Assembly (NCBI GenBank): GCA_025331565.1
Contig: JAFREQ010000040.1
Span: 3,427,501-3,491,500 of the forward strand
Direction of reading: 5' to 3'
DNA length: 64,000 nucleotides
Source of the DNA: Holacanthus passer
Lineage: Eukaryota > Chordata > Actinopteri > Pomacanthidae
Below are positions 46,263 to 61,059 of the stretch, in pieces; the stretch's first letter is position 1; each line of letters begins with the position of its first letter. The notes beneath the pieces were generated by a model, which worked only from the letters and a program-made list of their open reading frames with translations, did not search any database and had not been told where the DNA came from. The translations under genes were made by a program, and so were the position numbers.

Positions 46263-49200
46263 ATTCAGACATCTTTTAAGCAGTAAATGTGTAAATGTAA
46301 GTGATGTTTAACATAAACCATTTATTGCTCATTTTCTGGTTTGCGGTTAGTGACAATTAATAGAAATAAGAATAAGACGTTTGTGTATGGTTTATGGTTT
46401 TTCATATGGTTTCATAGCCAGTGAGGGCGTCCAGTAGTGTACTAACAAAGACTTGCACAAAAGCCTTGTTCCATGGAGTTTGTGTTTGTACTATTTTTGA
46501 GTGGTGGCAGATTGCGATAATGCTGGCAGCTTGCTAATTAGGGAGTCAGCTAATCAGAACACAGAGTTGATAGAAATGCCTAGAAAAGAAAGAATACAAT
46601 ATCTCACTCTGTTAAATATTGTATTATATACATGAAGACTGGAATAGATAATACTGAATAATACTTTTTTGGGGGGAAGAGAGGAGAATCTGAATATAGA
46701 ACCAAACAAATACCTTTGAAATCCATAAATCTCAGCACCTGGCAAAGTAATCCTTTAGTCTCTGCTATTGATCAACAGCACCTCTTAGATGTATTAAGGC
46801 CATTTCCTGCTGCGGTGCAAAATGTACCTTTTCAAAACTTCCTCCTCCAGCAGAAAACACCATGCAGCAAGATGTTTTTATCCACTTTTACAATACAGCT
46901 CTGTTCCATATACTTTATCATTTTATGATTTCACTGCCTTTTGTGATACCTTTTTGTGTTTGTGTATTAAGACACACAGTACTTCAGTTTAGTTTCACAG
47001 AGCCTCGCGCATAAAGAGTTGATGACTGTGCCTATGACGTTTTGCTTTGTCGTTCAATAACACCTTTTATAAGGACTTCCTTTTAAAAACGTATTGTCAA
47101 TTTTGCCTTCACTCATGTGGAAATAAGCTTAGTCACACCCTGTAGATGCAGCCCTGATGTCTGAGCGTGTTGCTGTTTTGTTATATCTTTCAGTGGCAGA
47201 GATGACTTGTCAACACGTTCTCATGATTCTGTGGTATCTTGACACGTCACAGTTGTATTGCACGTTTCAGTTTGTCATCTCCAGTGTATATTAATCATAG
47301 GATCCTATCAAGTGATATCTGCTGAATTTGGCAGAGTGCAGTTCGATGTCGCTGTTCTTTGATTTATTGTTGATGTATGTCCTTCCAAAGCCATTTCAGT
47401 CTCTTCTCTGATGAGTGCCCTTAATCAGCACATTTCATCACACTGCACGAAACAGTCAAGTGTCCTTGTGGCTACTATTCTCTCTTCTTTTCTTCAAATG
47501 CGTGGTCTGTTTAAGACATTGAGGAGCACAGGACAGAAACAGTATTTTCGATTAAACTCTCCTTATTTTTACCCCTTTACTGTGGCACTTGTACTGCAGA
47601 GCGGGAGCAACGTAGAAACAGACCACTTGTAGCATGTCTAGTCCTTTGCTGTAATTACTAGCCTTAAACCTGAGATCATTGCTAGTTGTTTTTGATCCAA
47701 CGGCTCTCTGATTTATGCAGTAGCCTATAAAAGAATATCGCTCCCTATTATTATACTGCATCGGGTTTTTGCCGAGTCTAAACATGTCCGTCTCGACAAG
47801 CATCAGCAGCAGAAAGATCCGAGTCCAGGCCTGATTACATAATGTGTGAATGACACTTGTCTGCCTGTAGTTCACATTTCTGAAGAATTGGTCACTTGGG
47901 TTAAAACCTGTGTCTTCTTGACTCCTCCCCTTCTTCATCCAGCAGATGATACCAATATAGTAATTGTCATATTTTGTGTTTGGCTCTAGCAACTACAAGT
48001 GTGATAAAATGTCAGCTGACAAAGCTACTTTCTTCCTTCTGTGAGTTTCCGTATATTTTAAATTATACTACAGGTCTTTAAAAAGTGTTATTTTCTCTTT
48101 ATTATTAACATAATTATACATTTGAGGTGACGACACATTTTTTTTCTCATCTGAAATAAAAAGCAAATGTAACATTTATTTTCATCTGTGTTTACAAGAC
48201 CTCATTTTGGAGTGTGTTTATCTTCTTAATTAAGCTTTAACAGAAAGGTCTGCATGAGGCTGAGTCTTTTCTCACACTCTTGAGGCTTTCCCATCTGTTT
48301 TCTGCCAGCATCCCAAAAAGACATAATGCTGACTAATTATTAGCAGAAGATGTTTAAATATCTTACGTTATCCTTTTTATTGTTCTCTGGAATCTCCGGC
48401 ATTCAGTCTTAAGTCGGCAGCTGTAATAAAAGCAACTATCCTTGGTGTGCTACATTTATGAGCTTTTGAGATGTGTATGCTTTTAAATGCTGCTCCACAC
48501 TGACTAAATAATCTTAACCACTCACTTCTTTTGCTCCAGTTTTGTAATGATGCGATGATGAGGTTTATTGAAATGTTAAGGTGGCAGATAGGATTGGGCA
48601 AAAATACCACAAGACCATGGAGATTTTTCTTCCTGTACAGATTTTACTATAACCTTTCTACCAAAGTAGTTATACCTTTTAATATCTTTTTATTAGGCCA
48701 TTGTGGGCAGTGTTGCAAATCAGCAAGCAGAACTGCTTTATTGCAATATTGGGTGTAAAGGTTGTCTGCATCAGTGTGATGAAGTACCTTGATTTGTCAG
48801 GTAGGTTTAGCCAAAACAGACATTGCCATCTGGTTGTTTTATTGTTTTCTCAATTAAATTTCCAGAATATGTCCTGTTGACTATATATCCCAATAAATCA
48901 TATATACCCAATATAAGACTTGATCCATATTGCCCACACCTAGCGGCAGAAGAGAGATTATCAGATGTAGGTTGTTTGTGACTAAGCTGGCAGATGGCAG
49001 TTCTACTGTTGATGTTCCTTTTCTTACAGAAGTTGACCAGAAAATCCTTTTTAAATGAGCCATATTTCTTGCTCCTCACATCCCACCATCTAACATGGAA
49101 GCAGCCAAACCTGCTGTCTTGTGTATTTTGGTCTTTTGAGACCCTTTGTTGCCTTGATTAGCTTGGATAACCTTCTGAGTGGATGTTGAATATTGATAAA

Positions 49201-52200
49201 AAAAAAAAAGGCAAGTGTTATATCCACTTTACACCAAGGTCTTGTGTTTCGTTGGGGTTTTTTTCAGCAGTGGGCTGACCCATGTGGTACTTAAGTCCTC
49301 CTGATGACCTGTGCAGGGATTTTCTGAGAAACCATTCAGGTGGGGAAAATTGACATTTATAGGGTGTTTGCAGACTGATAGACAGACTGACTAATAATAC
49401 TGAAAAGATTAATTTTGAAAAGCTGGTATGTTTGTGAAAATATGACAAACTGTAACTTTAAATGAATGATGATGTATGAATAATGATTGTATTCTTTTAT
49501 ATATAAAATTATCGTCTTATATAGTAGCGCTATTTGAAAAACTAATAAAAGGTATATGGAAATCATTTAAATGAAGTTCCAACGTTAGGATAAAATGAGC
49601 CTCATATGCAAATTGTTCAGTCAGAGTCCACACTGTCATTGCCTGTACTATCACCCTGTAATAAGAAGTGTCTGATATTTTCTCTGTCATTGGGCGCTAC
49701 ACCACCGAAACTGCTGGGCATCAACATCCCCCTTCTCTCGACATTGGTCCTTCCATTGAAAATAAAGTTCTATATTAAATATAATTCATCACATAAAGCC
49801 TCACTAATCCCACAAAGCAAATCTTTAATATGAATTAATAATTTGAGAGCACAAAGGTGACTGAAGAGAAAAAGGAAAGAAGAATGCTGTATGTGTAGGT
49901 TCAGTTGCTTTCCATCAGAATAGCACCTATTTCAAAGAATATTTGAGAGCTACTGTTGACCTAAGTTGCTGACCTCAAGCTGTTAAACCATCTTCCTTCA
50001 GCTTGCTTAAATGTCATAGACGTCTCTCCTACAGGATGCCAGTAGTCACTTTTTGTCTGCCTCACTACCATAACTGTAGTTTGCTCATGCTGAGATTTTT
50101 GCCTCTAATGCAGCCAAAAACCAGTTTTTCCTGATGCCTAATAATAATAAGGCTAATGGACGAAGGGCTACTCTTTTTTTTATTGCATGTGTGACACTTC
50201 TTAAAGCCAAAACTCCCGAAACACAAAATCAAAAGTCACTGGAATCATTACAGGTTCTCTGATGAGTAGCTATCTAATATTTGTGTTAATGAGCAGGCAG
50301 GTGGAGGATCATTTGTCTTCTCTATGAAGTTCATGGTTGATTGCACAAGAATTAACCATTCTAAACAAAGAAAGTGCTTGTCAGGTGATATCTTGATTGT
50401 GTTATGCCAGGATCACAATACCCAATGTTTTTCATGTTGCAAGATGATCACTGTGTCAGATTAGGCAATCACAGAGTCTGAAATTCTTGTTCTTGTTGCT
50501 TGGCTGAGAGACATGGCAGACTACACGATGGACCCCGACCCATCATAGCTTGCCGCCTTTCCCGGTGTGATTTAGAAGGAGGTGCCAGGGACTGATCTCA
50601 CTCTTCCATCTGACAGCACCAACATTTGTCCTTTGTTGTCTCGCCATATTTACACAGTGTTTCCCACAGGATTATGTGAAAGTCTGGTGGGTCTGGGTGG
50701 ACATGGGCACACTCTCCTCAAAAAAAATACATTTGAAAAGTTGAACACACCAATCTAGTGCACTTTGAGAGCAAAATTAAGAGGCTCTCATAAACACATT
50801 GCTTATATAGATAGGAATGGCAAAAAAGACACGCCTACAAAGCATGAACGAGACAGAGTTTACATTGAGAGATGGTCAAAATACAAAATCAACTAGAGCA
50901 CAAATTCGAGCCGTCAATGAAATGTAGCAAAAGTGTGACAAATTCAGGCCTCCCTTCATACGTTGTATTACGTATATATTCTCCTGCTATTATAATTGTC
51001 AAAGTATGGAACTGCTTAGCAATAAGTACACCTTCATTTTTGAAAGTTAATTCTGGTTCTGAAGACTCAAATATTCGCAGCCTGACAGGCATGCTATAAA
51101 GGCTTTTGTTAACATTTAGTCTACATTTTTCTTGTCCAGTCTACATTCTGTGTTAATATTTGGCAGCAGGTTGAGGAAAGGTTGGATGAGTGCAGACTCT
51201 CTGCGGGACGCTGCTTTTGTAAACCCTTGCCCTGTGACCCTCGCAGTACAGCCAACCATAGCCTGCTTCAAAGGAAGCACACAGACAGCTTGTGTCTGCA
51301 TACTTTGGAGCCATAACCCTACCCCAGGCACCTTCCTCATTACCCCTCCTCTTTGCTAAATACCAACCAGCCCGTACAACAAAAGAAAATGGCTCTAGTT
51401 GCCCTCAGGCACGCAGACAACAGATACGAGCCTATGTTCCCGTCTTATTATTCACCATAGTTTTTGGCTTTCAGTGAACAAGTCTTTCAGAAAAATGTGT
51501 CTGATTTTCTATTGCGGATGTAGCCAGGATTAAGGTATGCCCAAACAGGCTTTCCAAGGAATTGTAACACTCTGCGGGGAGTGAGATGCTCTGGTTGGCT
51601 GGCTCCTGATCATGTGTCGAGTGCTTGTGCCTTTGCCTTCTGTCCTATCTGTCACAGCGTCAGTACCCAAACTCACCAACCCCGCAGCCCTGCCCCTTCA
51701 CACACATGGGTTAACCACATACAAGCCAATAATGTCATGCTGTTCTTCTTGGCCTCAATTGTCTCTTGTGGCAGTCTGACTTGCAAGTGTCTGTTCAATG
51801 GCAGTGAATAGAGATGCCACTACGTTGTCTTTGAGCGTGTGCTCTGTGCAGCCAAAGTTAATAGCGTCCCTTGTTTTATGCTGACAGGCTGAATTCTTCT
51901 CACTTCATTTTTCACTCGCTACAGACTTCCTGTCTCATTCACTTGTTCAAACAATTGTTGTCTATCAGAACTGAAGTTACAAAAAACTTGGCACCAGCTA
52001 CACAAACAGCATGTTTGTCCCCCCCTGTCCTTGGTTGTTGGCGTTGGTGCCAATGGACTGTGTGTATGTTGACTTTCCATTGTAAAGACTGAAAATAGTC
52101 CCCAGATTTCCTAATTTAGGTAACTTCATAGGGATCTACTTCAGAACTTGCTTGTTAGCTGGCAAAGTTAGCATGACTCACACTCAGAATGGTCACAATT

Positions 52201-52254
52201 ATGAGAATAAGATCCAGGTTTAAAGATAGTGGAATTTTCCTTCCATGCCAAAAA

Positions 52255-53150
52255 GATCTATCTATCCATTCCAACCATTTTCCTCCACTTACCTGAGGGA
52301 GGGGGAAGCCTCCAAAGGAAGGTGCTCCTGATCTGATGCCTGAACCACCTTGGCTGGCTCCTTTTGACGCAAAGGAGCAGTGGGCTCTACTCAAGGGCTC
52401 CCTCTGGATGTCCAGGCGTCTCACCCATTGTCTATGGCTGAGCCCAGCCCCCATATGGAGAAAACTAATTTTGGTCATTTGTATCCACAATCTCATTTTT
52501 TGAAACACTACCCACAGCTCTTGACCATAGGTGAGGTTGGAAAACAGATGCTTTCCAGCTCACTCCTTCACTTCTTGTTTCTTGACTACCTCAGCAACCT
52601 CTGCCAGGGACATGGGTGAGGCTTCCCCTAGTCACCAGACTCTGCCTCCTCCACAGAGGGTTGGGTTCAGGAGCTCCTCAAAGTGCTCTTTCCTTGTCTC
52701 CACAATATCTCCAGTTTGGGTGAGCAGTTCTCCTCCCTGACTGAACACAGCCTTAGCCAAGCCCTGCTTTCCCTTCCTGAGTCATCAAACAGTTCACCGC
52801 AACCCTCTTTGAGGCACCTGTCTGCTGCTTCAGTAGATCACTGGGCGATCAAAGGTTTCTTTGTCGTTGCCCACATGAGCATTGAAGTCTCCCGGTAGAA
52901 CTGTGGAGACTGCACTCCCGGCCTGGCTCCTGGAGAGGGCCCTAGTTTCCCAACATGCTGCAACTCCTTCTTGGCAGGTTCATATAGGGTCTGTGAATCA
53001 CACTTACTCTGGAGCCTCCCCTGGGACCAATTTGCCATAGGAGACCCTACCCAGGGCTTTTGCCCCGACAACACAGCTCCCATGACCACAGAGACACACA
53101 AACCCTTACACTCCATTAAGGTGGCAATTTTTTGGAGGGATGCCAAAAAG
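52255..53150 (-). mobile_element. Non-LTR retrotransposon remnant, internally deleted
   Basis: Read on the minus strand from 53150: a piece like the endonuclease active-site loop (GDFNAHVGND-type, 52900-52860), then the linker before the reverse transcriptase (KQGLAKAVFSQGGELLTQTG, 52770-52700; PTLCGGG, about 52650). It jumps straight to the C-terminal region (NLTYGQELWVV, about 52530; AGLSHRQWVRRLDIQREP, 52445-52390). The whole reverse-transcriptase core is missing. The plus-strand ATCCATTCCAACCATTTTCC near 52265 is the element's 3' end. Several stops confirm decay. Confidence 0.8.
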
Positions 53151-53879
53151 AGACAAAACAAAACATCCGTAGTAAAATGCAATGAGGCCTACACATACAA
53201 GTATATCGCCACTATAATATTTTGCTTGAATAAGTAGTGATTCAGAGTACTCTATTGTGTCAGAAAACTTGTGCTGACTCATTCATATAGGCTGCCAACT
53301 CGGATTAGACCCACATCACTGATTCAGTCTGAATAAAAGCATTAAAAATATGAACTGAAGAGTAAAAGTCTCCAAACGACAGTGACTCCTGCATTATGTA
53401 GGAGCTACAAAATTACCAAACACTTGCACGTTTGAGCAGTTGACTGTGGTGTCAGTACAGCTAAGTTGAGGGCGTTCATAGTCATGCTTTGGATATGCTT
53501 TCAAGCAGAGCCTTAAAAATGTGCCAGAAGAACAATTTAAGCCTTCAAATGATATCGTATTTATAAAGGAGTTCCATCCAGTTTGAAGGCTCAGCGCGTG
53601 AAACTTGTGTAGTGAAATGTCTCCAGGCTGCCATTTTACATCAATCTCATCCACTCAGTCATCCACTCTTACAACCCAATGTGGAGAAAGGATGACTTAG
53701 TTAATTGTCTTAATAGCCATCATTACAACTCAGCACCCTTCAATATTGCAAAACTGGGAGACTCTGGAGCTCTCTCATCTTCCCTGAACAAAATTAGCCT
53801 TCTATGACCCTCCTTTGCTGTGCCTCTGTGACATTCACACTTGATTAGGCTTGCAAATGAAGTTTTCCTTCTTCTAAGG

Positions 53880-54180
53880 TAGGAGGCGCGACCTTGGCCC
53901 CAGAGACCTGTTAAGTCTATATTGGATTGGCTGGACGTATTAAACTAGGAGGATGTCCCTCCCAGCAATGTTTTGCTGCAGCCAGTGTGCCTGCCTCATC
54001 AGCCTTTATTCATGGCTCTTTTGTAGCCTCATATCTGGACACTTGGTAGCGTCTAGTACTTGAGATAAAGATAAAGCGTGTAGGATAGAAAGAGCCCCCA
54101 TTTGTCAGTTGATTTTGTATTTTGTCTAATTATCTGGGTCTGTAAAATGTCTGGACTTTATTATTATTTTTCTGCAACAG
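53880..54180. other. Candidate conserved non-coding block
   Basis: A complex, non-repetitive stretch with words such as ATATTGGATTGGCTGGACG, GATAAAGATAAAGCG and GTCTAATTATCTGGG (GATA- and homeobox-like sites), with no sustained frame. Suggestive only. Confidence 0.2.
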
Positions 54181-54395
54181 TGCGTTTGTTGAACTCTTGC
54201 CAATTTACTTCCCATTGCTCGTTTCCCACCTACAAATGAGCAAGACATTTTATGTAATTTCAGCAGCTTCTCTGCTAATGAGCTTCTGCTCAAACTGGCA
54301 GGTCAAAGAGGTTTTAAGTTGGAGCAAACTGGTCGAATTCAGACAACTTTGTCCCAATATTTCCCCAAAATTAGAATGCCATTTACTACATGACA

Positions 54396-54575
54396 AGGCA
54401 GCACAATAGCTCAGTGGATAGCACTGTTGCCTCACAGCGAGGAGGCTAAAACCTGCTGGCCTTTCTGCTTGTTCTCCCCATGAGCAGCTCTCCTCTGGGT
54501 CTTTCAGTTTCCTTCCGCAGCCCAAAGACATGCAGGTTAGGTGAACCGGAAACTCTGTTGATGCCCCTTACAAGA
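54396..54575 (+). repeat. Short dispersed repeat (SINE-like head)
   Basis: AGGCAGCACAATAGCTCAGT, GTTGCCTCACAGCGAGGAGG, TTGTTCTCCCCATG, CAGCCCAAAGACATGCAGGT and TAGGTGAACCGGAAACTCTG, in that order, are the diagnostic blocks of a repeat very common across teleosts (GGCAGCACGGTGGCGCAGTG type). Confidence 0.8.
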
Positions 54576-57500
54576 ATCAAACATTCAATGAGTTATTAAA
54601 GTGTTATTCATCTTGTATGTCTCAGTTGAGTCCCAGATGAATGCTGTAAATCAGTGCTGGCTAGTGCGTGGTAGAGGAGATCAGCTCTGGGTGAGAGTTG
54701 AGATGTGAAAGTGCCTTTGTTCTCAAAGTTTTGAGCAGGCTTTAGTCGATCAGGCAAACATAAAGAGATTGGCTTCAAAAGAGATGAACAAAGGTTTTGA
54801 ATTTCTCGTACATCAGAATTTGGCTGAGACTGATTGAAGAATACCTCGTCTGATTTGTCAAACACATGTAATCTTTGAATTTTTAAGTCAGTTTCCTTCA
54901 GTTTATGGTTGTCAAAGTTCAGTAATATTTTGCTCAATCCATAAGTACTATACTTGTACAATTTCTTTGAGATAACATATACCACCTCTATTTGCCCTCT
55001 TATATTAGTGATCTGTTTGTGTTGAGCTAAGAGACTGTTCGTCACTGTGAGCTGTTCATATATATGTATTGCATTAGATTTTAATGATTCCTGTTTTTCC
55101 TTTTAAATTTTTTAACATCCACTGTACCTTCCTATTATGAATGCTGCTGAAGTCTATAAGCCCTGGATATGCTGACTGCAGAAAAAGGGAGTGGATGTGC
55201 TGTCTCTCTGAGTGCCACATATGAAGAAGTGCAGCTGAATAAATAGGCTTTGCTGTACCATCAAAGTACAGGCATGTCTCCTCTCCTCTGCATCTCCACA
55301 CTGTACTGTACACCCATACTCATACCCAGAGTTGCACATTTGCCATTCAGCTCAGCTCTGACAGCCCTGTTAGCAATGACGAATTTGATGGACCATGGCT
55401 ATCTCAATGTCACATCTCCAACCAGCTTTATCCATCTGATGTAAAAGGGACACTGCGACTGTACAACCAAGGGAAGCGCCTTGTTTGTGTGGGATGATAT
55501 AATGAAATGATGCTGTATATATAGATGGGAGGTCATAAATATAAGTATCTATAAATAAGAAAAAAACCTAATCAAGCACAGCTGTCAGTTCATAAATTTC
55601 AAGCTGCATTTTGTTTTTCGTTGTTTAAGGTTTAGTTTAATGGACTCATTTATTGGTTTAACATCATTATCTACTACAGAGGCAGGTTTCTGTCTTCAGG
55701 TAGTGAATGAGGTCATTAACGTTTCCACCCGCAGTAAAGAAAAGCATGCAGCACAACTCTGTTGGTCTCTAGCTACTCCATATTTAATATACACTCGGTA
55801 GTTTACACCGTAGTGAGCTGTAAATTGAGATTTTGCACACTGACAGGTGTAGTGTTGCATGACTATAAATATTGCATCTGTAAAATATAATGCATTCCAT
55901 TGTGGGATTGTTAGTAGATGCAACATTTTGTTTCACTGTAGGAATTTTTAAGGGTGCTATATTGAGCATTAGCATCACACTCCAATTGCACTCCAACACT
56001 GCAATTAAATACTTTTTTATGCAGCTTAAAATGTTCAGGTTTTGTTGACATTGTTGGAAATTCAATTCTATGTTTATTATATATATATTATTAATGACAT
56101 CATAGTTAAAGGTGGGGTTGTACTGGATTACACCAAGAGGTATTTCTAATTCTTTGTCCACCATGTTTCCATACATACATGAAGAAGTCAGAATGCTAGA
56201 AACACCTAGAAAGATCACCATTAACTGTGACCTCAATACTGAAACTTATTTTTTAAATTAACATCTCTATGGTTTCGTCAGAGTTGTATTGGATTGCATT
56301 AGATTGTACAGGAGGAGCGTGTAGTTAATCGGGAGTGATTGTGGACACAGCCTGTGATTTGTTTTTCACTTTAGGGCTGTCTTCTTAAATCCAAAATAAA
56401 ACCACACAATGAAGGATGCTGTTTTTCTCTGGCTAGCACTTAAGGGTCCAACCTGAAATTAAGTTGTAAACAATCCTATCCAATGTGTCAATGTCCCCCA
56501 GCCACAAGAACAAAGAAAAGAGTTACACCTGAGCTGCAAACACCACACTATACACAAGCATATGCACCAAACACATACCCCCAAAATATGCATACCCCAC
56601 TGCCAATACATGAATTAGTATTTATAAAAACAGCATTACCAATGTGACAATGTGTTCACACCGTTTTCAAGTGGTGAAATTATTTTACCTTAATTACCTT
56701 TTGATGTTTGTCTGAGATATCACTGTGCTTAATGTTTTGGGGTCACATGTGATGATTTAATGATAATGTACAATAACACAAGTGCTATAAATGGCCACAG
56801 TCATGGGTAATGACAGATGCTCTGCCATTATTAGATAACCTCACCAACGTGACACAGTTTTACACAACGTCCCAACTTTCTTGTCACCAGGAGGGTACAT
56901 TAAATGTAACTAATCATGGCGTTAACATACACAGAGAGAGAAAGAGACTTCTTCTCACAATCTTCCACACAAGGACCATGGCAGAAGTGTTAGAGCAAAG
57001 CCGCGTGGATTACTTGTACTTCTGGGTTACAATCTGAGTTACGAGCTGACAGACTTGTGAGCAGTGTCAAACACTGGCATGGCCTTGTTGTACAATCTGT
57101 AGTACTAGAGGATTACATGTCAGAATCACCAAAATCACAAGCAAACAGTCGTATAATAGCTTTAATTCCTTTAACATATTCCTGTGTGGCCATGTAAACC
57201 CATGATGTCAGGACAGACTGAGAGGGAAGGAAATGGCCTGAGAGCTGCAGAGAGAGGTTGAAGGGATTTATCTGAGAGCAATTACAGGGAAGAGAGAAAA
57301 CAGAAGATTGACAGGACACTGCCGCCCTGACTGGAGTGATAATTTGCTTGGAAAGGCCACTTATAGGTAACCCTGTAGAATATAGCAAAGACAAGGTCTC
57401 CTGGAAAGAGCTATTTTTTACATCACCTCAAGGCTTTTACCTTTCCCATTGCAAGACATGTTCAACCTTGTTGCTGGATCGCCTACAGACTCTTGACATT

Positions 57501-60024
57501 TCTGGTAAATTCTTTAGCTTGGTAAACCAAGGTTCTTTACATCCTCAATTTCACAACACTCTCTTGATGATCTGTGCCGTGAGTCCTAAGGTTTTGACTT
57601 GTATTTATCAAGTAGAATATGGAAGGAATAATGTTTTAAACAAAGACGAGATTAATACCTCCCTCAAGGTCAACAACCTATTTTTTTCTGTGAATGAAAG
57701 GACGTATTGCAAGAGACGTTTTATCAGGTTAAATCTAATCTGTGTGCAAAGTGATGGCTCATTTTCTCGCTGCAACTTTATTAAATCAACATGCTTGTCT
57801 AAGAGTCGCACCAAAAAAACACAGTGTGCCTTTGTGTCTGTCAGTCTTTCAGCAGGATCTTGCTGTGTCTGTAAATATTACAGCAAAGACCACTGGTGAT
57901 CTAATCATTTCATTAGGAACCTGACCTTAGATTTCTCCATAGAGGATTAAATGGAATGCTTCCTCCCCCACACAGAAATCATAGTAAGGACTTGTACTCC
58001 ACTTCCTGCCTCCATCCCCTCCTCTACTCAGGAAACCATATCTTTCCATCCCTGTATCCTCATTGCTATTCCCCTCCCTGCATAGGACAGATCGGAAACA
58101 GAAAGTGAATATTGAGTAGGGTAGGATTCAAGGTGGGACCTTTCCATGACAATTGACAGAAAATTAAAGAAATAAAATGGAAATATAGTGGTTATTTGCT
58201 ATATTTACGATGTCATGTGCATGTTGAAGGAAACCTTTTAACATATCATAAGCAGACAAAATAGCTAACTGCGCACAGATGAAAAAAAAATGTTTTTAAT
58301 TAAATTTTAATTATATGGGTTGACTCAATTAACATTGTATTGAACTTTCCCTATGACCCCCTCTCTCACCAGAAAATAATTTTCCTTTTTGGCCTCCGTA
58401 GGAAAGGTAGTTTGAAAATTCGAGCAGACAATGTGGGATGTGTGCAAGCACAGGGTTTAAGTGAAAAAGTTCATTTAAAAAAGAAATGTTTTACAATAAT
58501 TAATAAATGGAAATAGATTAATTAAAACTTCTCAAGTAGAATGCTCAATCAAGTTACATCCCACATCGTAATGGCTAGCTAAAAAAAATAGTAGGTATTA
58601 AGTTATGCTGTGTACTTTGCTTTAGGCTAAGATCTGCTGGATGAACTGAAATGATAATCATTAAAAAATTTAAATATATTCTAGTAATATAATCAAAATG
58701 TACCTGAGAGCATGTAGTCATCTTGTCTCAGGCAGTGCAGTAGTGTTGGCAGTAGTGTGGGTGGCACATGTGATGGGAATACACTGTGCATGCAGAGGGT
58801 TGTATTTTTACTGAATTCCTATTTAATGGGATGTAAAATTATCTGTACGTGTGATGACAGAGTGCACTCCTGAATGCAATGTGTGGCTACAGTCACACTT
58901 AATGGGCACACTTTTTATCCAAAACAAAATCACAATTAAAAGGTAAAAATTTGATATTGAAATTGTGTGAAATTCCTGTAATTCCAATGCTCAACTTCGC
59001 TTGGAAAATGTCTGGGAATGTTCCGACCCTTTGCAGCCCTAATCTTGAGTCATCCAAAATTTCAGTATTCATTTAGGCTGCTTCCTTTTCCATGCAAAGT
59101 AACGAAGCAGTGGTGCCAGGAGTTGTAGCGCGGTGCAGTGAGGACATGTAACTTATTTATTAATGCAGTAAATGTGGTCTGCATTTGGACATTACTGGAA
59201 GTGAGACAACTGAGTTTGCCTTACTTGAGTGTGCCTGTTATGATAAATGACCTGAAACATTTTGGTGTCCCATTTTCCTCCTTTTTTCTATTCCTGTCCC
59301 TCTTGTGCTATCGGTCTTTTCAGTCAGAAGTCTTGACATTTTAAGAGCAAGTCTTTCTGATTGAGGAATAATGATATATGCAGAATTCAGAGAGGAGAAG
59401 AATAACCTCTGTCACCCTCTTCTCTCAGAAGCCCTTTGTTCCCATGTCTTTATTTCTTCATTCTGTCATATCTGCTAGAGATTGAGCGATATATACCATC
59501 AAAGCCTTTTTGAAGCTTCCCACTCTCTTCCAAAATCCTTTTGATTTCCGACAGCATGAGCTGCTTAATATTCCAAACTAGTCTGTGGCCTTTTCAGAGA
59601 ACTAACAAGGTTCTGAAGATGCAAGCCTTGTCTTCATGTGAAAGGCAGCTGGGGCACAGCCCTCTGCTTTTTCCGAGCTCACACCGAGGTGTCTGTGCTA
59701 CTAACAAGTTCAAAGCTGTTCGTTCAGATACACTGAGGCCGGTAGGACATGTTCTCATGTCAGTTGTCTTTCTGTACTTTGTCTGCAAGAGTTGCCACCC
59801 TCTGTCCTTTCAGAGACAAGATATCTCTTCCTCCATTCTGGGTATGGCTCATTTGTTTTTGTTTTATTTCTTGGTTGGTGGAAATGGAAAGCAATTGTTT
59901 GTGTTTGAGTTTTGATTTGTTAAGAAATGAAACGCAATATTTTCACATTTGATTAGCATAAGTTTCTCACTTTCACTGGTTCCAGTTTCTCAAACTTTCT
60001 GTTTTATAGCATTGTAAAGGTCTT

Positions 60025-60117
60025 TTTTTGACATTTTGTCGACAAAAAGATTAATCAGTTGTACAAGAAAACAATCTGCAGATTAATCCGTAGTGAAGAT
60101 GATCGTTAGTTGTATCC
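60025..60117 (+). repeat. Dispersed 'GCAACTA/ATTAATC' repeat, copy 3 (partial)
   Basis: TTGACATTTTGTCGACAAAA, AGATTAATCAGTTGTACAAG and CTGCAGATTAATCCGTAGTG ... GATCGTTAGTTG correspond to the right third of the copy at 3279. Confidence 0.7.
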
Positions 60118-61059
60118 TTTCTATGTTTAAGAACCAGGCACAACATGATGAGCTTCAGCTCTAAGCCAGCAGCAAAATTAAATATCTGTGGTAAGTGAAG
60201 TCTCATGTGGACACTACTTTGGTGGATGGTGGCATGCTTAATGAGATAATGAATAATTCCTGTGCCTTTATTGGTTCATTGCTGTCGCCAAAGGTTGTGT
60301 GTTTATATTTCTTTGCTGCTTCTGTGACTCATTGCTGGAATATGATGGTGTAGTCTTTCCATCACCAGCTTTTGCCTACAAGCATGAAAGCAGAGTTCAC
60401 TGCAGAGAGCACCACAGAGTCTTGACAGGCACCAAGGGTATTTACTCAGCTTCCAAAAACTTCCAAACTCTTATTTACTTTCATCTTGGCTTCCTCTTGC
60501 AAGCTTGTCTTTGCTGCCTCCCACTCCAAGTCTTATCCTCTCATCCTGTTTCTTCCGTTTAGAGTTAGAGTGCAAAGCAGGAGTGGCTCTCAGAGACGCT
60601 TCAGTTTTCAGTTTCTCTGTTTTGAACTGTGTTTGCGCACTGGCTCCACCTGCCTCCCCAGAGCCTGTTGGTGCTTGTTGCCTTAGACTTCAACTGTGTC
60701 ACTGTAACACTGATATTCCCCTGATCTAATGACTGAAAGCAAAAAGTAGCTTAGCGTGTATTTTAATTTGAAGGGTAACTAATGATGCTACAGGTGAAGT
60801 GTTGAAGTACATAGTTTTTTAGGGAATTCACAAATGGAAAGTCGTTTCAGCATGGGAAAGAAGAGAGCAAACAGTGGGTGAACAGCTGCGCCCAGTCTGG
60901 GTGTATGTCGTTGTAACAAACACACATTTTTTCACAGGCACAAAAAGCCCCTAAATGTATGCAAAGCACCACTAAATAACATCAGAATTTACTGTCTATA
61001 TTCCTGAACACTTGTGACAGCCACAACGCATCTCCCAGCATGTGATGCAGGCCCACTGA

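Noticed and set aside
47552..47992. 146-codon minus-strand frame
   Set aside because: No recognisable domain and no splice partners; intron-like surroundings.
54608..55045. 145-codon minus-strand frame
   Set aside because: No motif or homology; it lies next to a dispersed repeat in intron-like DNA.
55784..56236. 150-codon minus-strand frame
   Set aside because: AT-rich, low-complexity translation rich in Ile/Asn/Leu; looks like chance, with no domain signature.
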